Shown here in pieces: positions 57,194 to 64,000 of a stretch of 64,000 bases of DNA; position 1 is the first letter of the stretch, and every line of letters begins with the position of its first letter. Origin of the DNA: Pseudomonas cichorii (GTDB lineage: Bacteria; Pseudomonadota; Gammaproteobacteria; Pseudomonadales; Pseudomonadaceae); contig NZ_BLVZ01000004.1 in the NCBI RefSeq assembly GCF_015471405.1, positions 186,001-250,000 on the forward strand, written 5' to 3'. The notes under the pieces were generated by a model, which saw only the letters and a program-made list of their open reading frames with translations, did not search any database and was not told where the DNA came from. The translations under genes were made by a program, and so were the position numbers.

Positions 57194-60100
57194 TTAACGA
57201 CGCAGCGCAAATGCTGCAGCGTCCTCAGCGCCGTAAACCTCGGCGTCAAGCAAGCGCTCGTAGATCGTCATCGCACGAGTTTTGATTTCTATTGGTGAGC
57301 GCTGAAGTGCAATCACAAGCCCTATAAATTCGCCGTCGTACATCCCTCCAACGGTCCTATCTGGCGATTTACGTGCAAGCTCAGTTGCAGCCTCTGCGAT
57401 TTCAAGCACCAGCATTTCAAAGCCTGGATAAAGCAACAGGTGCTGAAGCGAGCGTACAAACAGCAACCCCATCGATTCTCTGAGCAGATCAATATTTACT
57501 GCAACAGAAGCCAGCAGGGCTCGCGTCATCTCATCGGGAGGTAATCGCTCGCCACGATCTACAGCTGTAGATAGAGCATGAGCCTCGAACCCACTGACAA
57601 TGCTGGCCATAGAAATGAGGTAGGCATGCGAGCGGCTTCGAATATCTTGATCAAGTTCACCCCACCCCGCTGCAGCCGCAAATAACACACCAGACCTGGC
57701 GGAAACATCATTCCCGCCCTTCACCGCTTCGACTATCTCGCCCATCCCACAAGAAGCAGTGCTATCGATAATCACGCTAGCAGCAGAGAACTCACCACCT
57801 ATCTGCCTAAGCTTATGATCGCTATGACTGAGCCAGAAGTTGACAATCTCCTGCTGTAAGCTCGTATGCATGCTAACGCGCAGGCGCCACAACGACTGGA
57901 CTACAGCTGCATCTTCAAACGCCGCTGGAAACCTCCGCCAGATCGCCTCAATCAGCTCGCCCACTCTTGCAGCATCTGCCCACCAAAGTTCATACGACCT
58001 GAATATTAGGATCGCACTCCAAACCTCGGGATCTTCAGGATAAGTAACGTGTAGTTCCAACTCCGCGAGCCAACCATCAAAATCCACGCCGTCACGATAA
58101 AGATATCCCGCCGCGATCGCAGACAGCAGCGTGAAATTGCGCTGAGGGAGAAAATGCATCCCCCCGCCCCGGCCAAATAGCATGGCCTCAGGGCGTTGAT
58201 CTGGTTTTTCATTCCTCTCACGATTGGATTTGTTTAACTTGGCGTGACGTAGTGTTTCTGCGGCCAACACATTGGGGTCGCGCTGCAGCCAGCCCTTGAG
58301 CAACTCGATGTCACGACCCTCAAGACCTTTCAGGCGTTTAGCGAGTACCTCCATGGCGCTGGCAACATCGTGGCGAAAGCTAGTCGACGAAAAGCCACGG
58401 GACTGGGCATCCAAAATCAAAGCTTTTTGTGTCTGAGCGTCAACTGCCTCAACCGCCGACAACTCCCTAATCGCGGCGCCTGTAACCTGCTCGTGCAGAC
58501 CCGGTTGTAAACGCGGAATGATACGAAGAACACGGTCTGGAAACGACTTCGCAAACGCGGCAAAAGCCCGAGACAACTCAGTAATACCACCCTTCAACCA
58601 GTGTTTCGGGTGCTCATGACGCCCAGTGTGGTCATTTACTGCATCGAACATTTTGATAATCGCATCGTCACTGGCTTTCGCCATCTGATCGTGACTCATG
58701 GGTGATCCAACGAACTGCGCCATCCTCCGACCGCCACGCTTTGCTTGTAGCGTGGGCTGTTCGACCTGCCACTCCTCAACTTGCCTACGACGACGGGGCG
58801 TCAGTACTTGCACAGGTAGTTCGGCAAGTAAACGCAACCTCCGCTCATCAGACCAACGGAGCAATTGCCTTCGATGGGCAGGATCTCGCTCTTCCTGTAA
58901 TTCTTTCCCCCAAGGCTCCCAAGCCTCGATGTAATCGCGCATCCGCTCAATATCAGCGAGAGAGAGGTAGGGAGTGATCTGGGCAATCAGTGTGCTTGAC
59001 GACCAACCACAGATCATGTGGCCGACACTTCTTTCATCGTCGAACATGTCGCTACCTAGATGAAGACGCCGCTGATCGGCCAGGAGAAACGCGAGCGCAT
59101 ACTCAGCAAATACAGCCGAGTTCGCCGCCAGGGTATCGGCCACTAGCGACTGGACCTCATCAATTTCTACAGCAACAACAGTAACAAGCAAGGTGCGCAC
59201 ACCCAGCGGGTCAGAAACTGCTGACTCTTCGAGCACACTTCGCAGAAGCTGCGTCAAATGCCCTTGGCCAGAGTCATTTTTCCAATCGTATGGAACAGAT
59301 ATCGATTGCGGATACCGATGCCCTGGCCGTCCATCACCAACCTCTCGCGATGCCACCCCAACAAACCAAGGCAGGAGCCGTTCGGCACAATAGAGCGGTG
59401 CGGCTGCCGCAATCTTTTCAACACCATAAACGCTGATGTCATTGTGCCGATCCGCAGGCTGCAACTCAGCCCAAAATGAAATGAGATCCAAAGCAACGTG
59501 AGTATTACCGTTCTCATATAAAGTCTTGGCGTAATGGGATATCGCCCAATCTGCCAACGTCGTTCGATTAAAGATCGTACGGACATGGGCGATTGCACGG
59601 TCGGTCGCAATACCAGAACGCTCAAAGAGACTAAACACATCTCCGTCATGTGAAGTATCAGACCAATAGCGGTCGACCAGATCCATAACTTGGCTCGAGT
59701 CCTCAGCAACTTCTCGAACGAGCAACATGGTCGCATTCCAGCGATGCTTTTCGTCCTGTAGAAGAAAAGGAAGGAGCGGCAGCACCCCTGACCTCCAGTA
59801 CGGCCATCTTGTCGCTAGCTGCCTGAATGCCCGATTCGCAAGTGCATGATCGTTACGCGCCATCCAATCGACCCAAGCAATATCACTTGCGCTCGGATCA
59901 TCAACACTCGCCAAATAATCGGCCACAAGATGGCGCAAATGTCTGCGTGTCTTGGGGTCTGGTAGCAACAAGCGAATAGCAACCTCATAGGAAGCCCTAT
60001 CAACCCTTCGCATATGCTCAAGGCCACGCAAGACTGTTCCCCGCGCAAATAACCCTTCTTGGCGACTCCATGCATAATCAGCCAGCTCTTGTGCGGTTCG

Positions 60101-61816
60101 GAGTGTCTTAGCTTGGAAATCATCTAGCCATGACTGATGACTGAATCCGATACTGACGTCTTCGCGGATGACGATGCCAATTGACTCGGCCCAACGCAGC
60201 ATCTCGCTGTAATCAGGATCATAGTGAGCGGCCGGCCGCCAGAGGCTCTCATACTGCGTCATGTCAGTTGCGAGTTGGCGCAAGAACGCCAGACACGAAG
60301 CACGCGCGGTCCCTACAGGTAATTTTTTGTCGAGCCATCGATCAAGTAAGTTTGCTGCTGTAAAATCCGCAGGATTCAAGCCAGACTTGGCAAGATCAAC
60401 GTATATAGCGAGAGCAAAAGGTGTACGCAGCGCCTCTTTGAGACTATCTGGCACGACCGTGGAGTCGATACCGAGCTCACCAAGCAGTGTGGATATCCGC
60501 TCGAACGGAGGCAGAGCAAGTAGTAACTCATCCGCATCAAGTAACCTAAATCGAGCGTCGAACTTCGCCTCAAATGGTCGCGAAGAAACGATTACGTGAA
60601 TGGGAAGTTTATTGCCCTCTTGACTCTCTGCCTCCTGTAGCCGAGACGCAAGGCGAAGTAAAACCTGCATGCGCTGTGAACTTTGGTCCATCACTTCACT
60701 GACAGCGTCAAGCTGATCAATGATCAGCACAACCGGCGCTTCAACCGCCAGCGAGAGAAGCTCCTGTTCGATATCACCTGACATACCAAGATCGCGGGCG
60801 AGGTCGGCGAAATTCACAATATCAGGGCTAAGCATGTCGGCCTTTATCGCTAGCACAATCTGGCCGCGGGCTTTGAGGGCACAATACAGCTCAGCGAGCA
60901 GTGCTGACTTCCCAGTCCCTGCTCCTCCGACGACCAGCGTGGAGCCTGCAGGATGCCGACTGATCCGCTGGATCAGTTCGTCGAACTCTGGTCGTTCTAT
61001 ATGCTGTCCCCAAATCATTTGAGGCCAATCAGCCAGACCGCGTGACCCGCGCGTAATGTCTTCTTCAACATCATCTCTGGTGAATGTCGTTGTGCTCTTT
61101 GAAACCAAGCCGACTGCAGCGAACCGAGCCTCAATCATGGCATCGGCATCCTTCAGAGACATGACAAGTTGAACTTTGAAAAACCGTTGACGGACAGCAG
61201 GAATGCGCTCCAGTAACGCATCGAGGTCGACTGGCCTAAGAAGCTCATATTTCAAACTTTTGAGAGCCGTACTGATGCCTGGCATAACAGCCTCGATCTT
61301 AAGTGTCGAGAATGCCTCATACTTTTTAATGACGTCGGTAACCAGACCTAAAAGCTTTGCTTCATTGGCAGTTAGCCAAGTCTGTGACGTGTCAAAAAAA
61401 TCGGCTGTTGTACTTGCAGGATCCGAAGCAAGGGCAAGAATAAAGCGGAAATCGGTCGGGTCCGGCATAAGCGCCGGCTCAAGCACGACATTTAGAAGGA
61501 ACTTGATTACCTCACGGAGCGTGTCCGGCCGAGTAAAACCAGCTTTAACTTTTTTGCACTGAATAAGCCCAACCGGCCGCTCATCCTTCGTAAGCCAAAC
61601 ATCCCGCCCTTGGTCTGCTCCCGTGACCATCAAACGAGCATTGCTGTACCACGGAAAATCAGACGTACACTCTCTATAGATGCTGTACAGAAGGAGTTCA
61701 AAATCAGCGTCCGTTAACGCAAGATAATTTGCTCTATCTGGCCCAACACTCCCTTCGTCTACGGCTCCGACGTGAGCGTACGCAACTTTAATCTCATCAT
61801 CTGTGAGGAATTTCAT
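57194..61816 (-). CDS. Mrr-like nuclease-STAND NTPase, candidate anti-phage defence protein
   Basis: 1,540 residues, from ATG 61814-61816 with GGAAG upstream. N-terminal restriction-endonuclease-like domain (about 34-170): LTDADFELLLYS, then GADQGRDVWL (Asp72) and GLIQCKK (Gln86-Cys-Lys88), the D-(x)n-QxK site of Mrr-like PD-(D/E)xK nucleases. NTPase (about 265-500): Walker A GGAGTGKS (297-304), Walker B VVLIIDQLD (362-370) and a sensor-like IVSSRPF (409-415), as in STAND/NACHT proteins. The remaining 1,000 residues are helical, without recognised repeats, and are the probable sensor. The order nuclease-STAND-long helical sensor is that of Avs proteins. Its A+T content is visibly higher than its neighbours, and it sits alone next to guaA. 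Defence function is inferred. Confidence 0.68.
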   Translation of the reverse strand: MKFLTDDEIKVAYAHVGAVDEGSVGPDRANYLALTDADFELLLYSIYRECTSDFPWYSNARLMVTGADQGRDVWLTKDERPVGLIQCKKVKAGFTRPDTLREVIKFLLNVVLEPALMPDPTDFRFILALASDPASTTADFFDTSQTWLTANEAKLLGLVTDVIKKYEAFSTLKIEAVMPGISTALKSLKYELLRPVDLDALLERIPAVRQRFFKVQLVMSLKDADAMIEARFAAVGLVSKSTTTFTRDDVEEDITRGSRGLADWPQMIWGQHIERPEFDELIQRISRHPAGSTLVVGGAGTGKSALLAELYCALKARGQIVLAIKADMLSPDIVNFADLARDLGMSGDIEQELLSLAVEAPVVLIIDQLDAVSEVMDQSSQRMQVLLRLASRLQEAESQEGNKLPIHVIVSSRPFEAKFDARFRLLDADELLLALPPFERISTLLGELGIDSTVVPDSLKEALRTPFALAIYVDLAKSGLNPADFTAANLLDRWLDKKLPVGTARASCLAFLRQLATDMTQYESLWRPAAHYDPDYSEMLRWAESIGIVIREDVSIGFSHQSWLDDFQAKTLRTAQELADYAWSRQEGLFARGTVLRGLEHMRRVDRASYEVAIRLLLPDPKTRRHLRHLVADYLASVDDPSASDIAWVDWMARNDHALANRAFRQLATRWPYWRSGVLPLLPFLLQDEKHRWNATMLLVREVAEDSSQVMDLVDRYWSDTSHDGDVFSLFERSGIATDRAIAHVRTIFNRTTLADWAISHYAKTLYENGNTHVALDLISFWAELQPADRHNDISVYGVEKIAAAAPLYCAERLLPWFVGVASREVGDGRPGHRYPQSISVPYDWKNDSGQGHLTQLLRSVLEESAVSDPLGVRTLLVTVVAVEIDEVQSLVADTLAANSAVFAEYALAFLLADQRRLHLGSDMFDDERSVGHMICGWSSSTLIAQITPYLSLADIERMRDYIEAWEPWGKELQEERDPAHRRQLLRWSDERRLRLLAELPVQVLTPRRRRQVEEWQVEQPTLQAKRGGRRMAQFVGSPMSHDQMAKASDDAIIKMFDAVNDHTGRHEHPKHWLKGGITELSRAFAAFAKSFPDRVLRIIPRLQPGLHEQVTGAAIRELSAVEAVDAQTQKALILDAQSRGFSSTSFRHDVASAMEVLAKRLKGLEGRDIELLKGWLQRDPNVLAAETLRHAKLNKSNRERNEKPDQRPEAMLFGRGGGMHFLPQRNFTLLSAIAAGYLYRDGVDFDGWLAELELHVTYPEDPEVWSAILIFRSYELWWADAARVGELIEAIWRRFPAAFEDAAVVQSLWRLRVSMHTSLQQEIVNFWLSHSDHKLRQIGGEFSAASVIIDSTASCGMGEIVEAVKGGNDVSARSGVLFAAAAGWGELDQDIRSRSHAYLISMASIVSGFEAHALSTAVDRGERLPPDEMTRALLASVAVNIDLLRESMGLLFVRSLQHLLLYPGFEMLVLEIAEAATELARKSPDRTVGGMYDGEFIGLVIALQRSPIEIKTRAMTIYERLLDAEVYGAEDAAAFALRR

Positions 61817-61914
61817 TCTGATCTTCCGTGTTTGACGATATCCAGCTACTGACAGAGAACTGCTACCAATAATGCGGAACTTTCAATAGCGAGAGTAAAC
61901 CATTCGTTCGGGCA

Positions 61915-61938
61915 TGAAAAAACCGGCAAAAGCCGGTT
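61915..61938 (-). terminator. terminator of guaA
   Basis: AACCGGC (61932-61938 on the minus strand) pairs with GCCGGTT (61921-61927) around a TTTT loop, followed by six T (complement of 61915-61920). It lies 22 bases past the guaA stop. Confidence 0.9.
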
Positions 61939-61959
61939 CTTTCATGCTGCACCGTAGGA

Positions 61960-63537
61960 TCATTCCCACTCAATCGTAGCCGGTGGCTTACTCGAAACAT
62001 CGTAAGTCACCCGCGAAATCCCCTCGATCTCATTGATGATCCGCCCGCTGACGGTTTCCAGCAGTTCGTAAGGCAGGTGTGCCCAACGTGCGGTCATGAA
62101 GTCGATGGTTTCTACGGCGCGCAGGGCAACGACCCAGGCGTAGCGGCGGCCATCGCCTACGACGCCAACCGATTTGACTGGCTGGAAGACGACGAATGCC
62201 TGGCTGACTTTGTGGTACCAGTCGGCCTTGCGCAGTTCTTCGATGAAGATGTGGTCGGCACGACGCAGCAGGTCGGCGTATTCCTTTTTCACTTCACCCA
62301 GGATGCGCACGCCCAGGCCCGGGCCCGGGAATGGGTGGCGGTAGACCATGTCGTAGGGCAGGCCGAGTTCCAGGCCGAGGCGGCGGACTTCGTCCTTGAA
62401 CAGCTCGCGCAGGGGTTCAACCAGCTTGAGGTTCATTTCTTCCGGCAGGCCGCCCACGTTGTGGTGCGACTTGATGACGTGAGCCTTGCCGCTTTTCGCG
62501 CCAGCCGACTCGATGACGTCCGGGTAGATGGTGCCTTGCGCCAGGTACTTGATGTTGTCGAGCTTGCAGGATTCGGCATCGAACACGTCGATGAAGGTGC
62601 GGCCGATGATCTTGCGCTTTTTCTCCGGGTCGCTTTCGCCAGCCAGATTGTTCAGGAACTGCTCTTCGGCGTTGGCGCGGATGACCTTGACGCCCATGTT
62701 CTCGGCGAACATGGCCATGACCTGCTCGCCTTCGTGCAGACGCAGCAAGCCGTTGTCGACGAAGACGCAGGTCAGTTGATCGCCAATGGCCTTGTGCAGC
62801 AAAGCTGCGACCACGGAGGAGTCGACGCCGCCGGACAGGCCCAGCAGAACGTTGTCGGTACCGACCTGGGCGCGGATGCTGGCAATCGCGTCTTCAGCAA
62901 TGTGCGACGGGGTCCACAGCGCTTCACAACCACAGATATCGAGGATGAAACGCGACAGGATGCGACCGCCCTGCTTGGTGTGGGTCACTTCCGGGTGGAA
63001 CTGCACGCCGTAGTAGCCACGGGTATCGTCAGCCATGCCGGCGATAGGGCAGCTTGGTGTGCTGGCCAGGACGTGGAAGCCGTCCGGGATTTCGGTGACC
63101 TTGTCGCCGTGGCTCATCCAGACATCGAGGCCCAGGACGCCATCGGCATCGACATGGTCTTCGATGCCGTCGAGTATGCGGCTCTTGCCGACCACGTCGA
63201 CACGGGCGTAACCGAACTCGCGCAGGTCGGAGCCTTCAACGCGGCCACCCAACTGCTCGGCCATGGTCTGCATGCCGTAGCAGATACCGAAGACCGGCAC
63301 GCCCAAGTCGAACACAGCTTGCGGAGCACGCGGGCTGTTGGCTTCGTGGACGGACTCGGGGCCGCCAGCGAGGATGATCCCGCGTGGAGCGAATTCGCGA
63401 ATCGCTTCATCGTCCATGTCGAACGGATGCAGTTCGCAGTACACACCGATTTCACGCACGCGGCGGGCAATCAGTTGGGTGTATTGGGAGCCGAAATCGA
63501 GGATCAGGATACGGTGGGCGTGAATATCGAGGGCCAT
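61960..63537 (-). CDS. guaA: GMP synthase (glutamine-hydrolysing)
   Basis: 525 residues. Class I glutaminase at the N-terminus ([20 protein letters not shown]; Cys in [25 protein letters not shown]), then the ATP-pyrophosphatase with [18 protein letters not shown], and the dimerisation domain ending in PPATIEWE. Converts XMP to GMP. Its 3' end is a known integration site for genomic islands in other bacteria, which is relevant for the accessory interval. guaB lies upstream on the same strand, 125 bases away. Confidence 0.97.
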   Translation of the reverse strand: MALDIHAHRILILDFGSQYTQLIARRVREIGVYCELHPFDMDDEAIREFAPRGIILAGGPESVHEANSPRAPQAVFDLGVPVFGICYGMQTMAEQLGGRVEGSDLREFGYARVDVVGKSRILDGIEDHVDADGVLGLDVWMSHGDKVTEIPDGFHVLASTPSCPIAGMADDTRGYYGVQFHPEVTHTKQGGRILSRFILDICGCEALWTPSHIAEDAIASIRAQVGTDNVLLGLSGGVDSSVVAALLHKAIGDQLTCVFVDNGLLRLHEGEQVMAMFAENMGVKVIRANAEEQFLNNLAGESDPEKKRKIIGRTFIDVFDAESCKLDNIKYLAQGTIYPDVIESAGAKSGKAHVIKSHHNVGGLPEEMNLKLVEPLRELFKDEVRRLGLELGLPYDMVYRHPFPGPGLGVRILGEVKKEYADLLRRADHIFIEELRKADWYHKVSQAFVVFQPVKSVGVVGDGRRYAWVVALRAVETIDFMTARWAHLPYELLETVSGRIINEIEGISRVTYDVSSKPPATIEWE

Positions 63538-63552
63538 GGAAGGAGCTCTGAT

Positions 63553-63655
63553 GAGCAGTTGCGAGCTTTAAGCTGCAAGCTGCAAGTTATCGGAATCTGC
63601 GGTAGCTGCATAAGCGCAACTACCGCTTGTAGCTTAAAGCTTGAAGCTATCAGCT
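63553..63655. repeat. heptamer-type repeat between guaB and guaA
   Basis: GAGCTTTAAGCTGCAAGCTG and GTAGCTTAAAGCTTGAAGCT form two imperfect, inverted blocks of GCTGCAA/GCTTGAA units, as at 19986-20094. It would give a long imperfect hairpin in the guaB-guaA transcript. Confidence 0.65.
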
Positions 63656-63662
63656 GTCGGCC

Positions 63663-64000
<338 letters not shown>

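Overview
This window is a stretch of Pseudomonas chromosome, most likely from the P. syringae lineage; the species cannot be fixed from the sequence alone. The gene order is typical of the genus: wsp chemosensory genes, recJ, thrC-hom-dsbC-xerD, rplS-trmD-rimM-rpsP, ffh, purT, purL, mltF, tadA, a multicopper oxidase, then guaA-guaB. Intergenic palindromes and heptamer repeats of pseudomonad type also occur. No tRNA, rRNA, CRISPR array, transposase or integrase was recognised.

Layout. 1-4 kb: minus-strand start of the Wsp surface-sensing operon (wspA, wspB, wspC, part of wspD). 4-12 kb: a DUF533 protein, an orphan hybrid histidine kinase, a XenA-like flavin oxidoreductase, recJ, a YaeQ-family gene and a periplasmic solute-binding-like protein. 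12-18.5 kb: a DUF3509 gene and a three-component regulator set (LuxR-type regulator, REC-EAL protein, BvgS-type kinase) matching the Roc/Sad systems. 18.5-25.4 kb: thrC, hom, dsbC, xerD and the rpsP-rimM-trmD-rplS operon. 25.6-43.4 kb: ffh, a CcsA-like gene, a CorB-like gene, an MFS symporter, purT, a VUT-family membrane protein, DUF1289, a gamma carbonic anhydrase-like gene, two NUDIX genes, an L,D-transpeptidase, a YqfO-type gene, purL, mltF, tadA and a Tat-exported multicopper oxidase. 43.5-61.9 kb: an accessory interval between the oxidase and guaA. 62-64 kb: guaA and the 3' part of guaB.

The accessory interval holds the two most interesting genes. The first is a 974-codon protein with a hydrophobic middle segment and a C-terminal domain carrying two GxxH motifs, as in the TIKI/EreA/ChaN/PMT-C2 superfamily; it is probably a toxin or effector. 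The second is a 1,540-codon single-gene candidate for anti-phage defence: an Mrr-like nuclease domain, a STAND-type P-loop NTPase and a very long helical C-terminus. Between them lie a FecI-FecR-TonB receptor iron cassette with a perfect palindrome at its promoter, an amidohydrolase, an old-yellow-enzyme gene divergent from an HxlR regulator, and a membrane GGDEF-EAL protein. A partial direct repeat of the guaA 3' end and a truncated gene remnant at the far side of the nuclease-STAND gene suggest that it arrived as an insertion next to guaA.

Together the window combines household functions (purine and threonine synthesis, ribosome maturation, protein targeting) with several c-di-GMP and surface-signalling modules (Wsp, Roc-like, GGDEF-EAL) and an accessory pocket of toxin, iron and defence genes.
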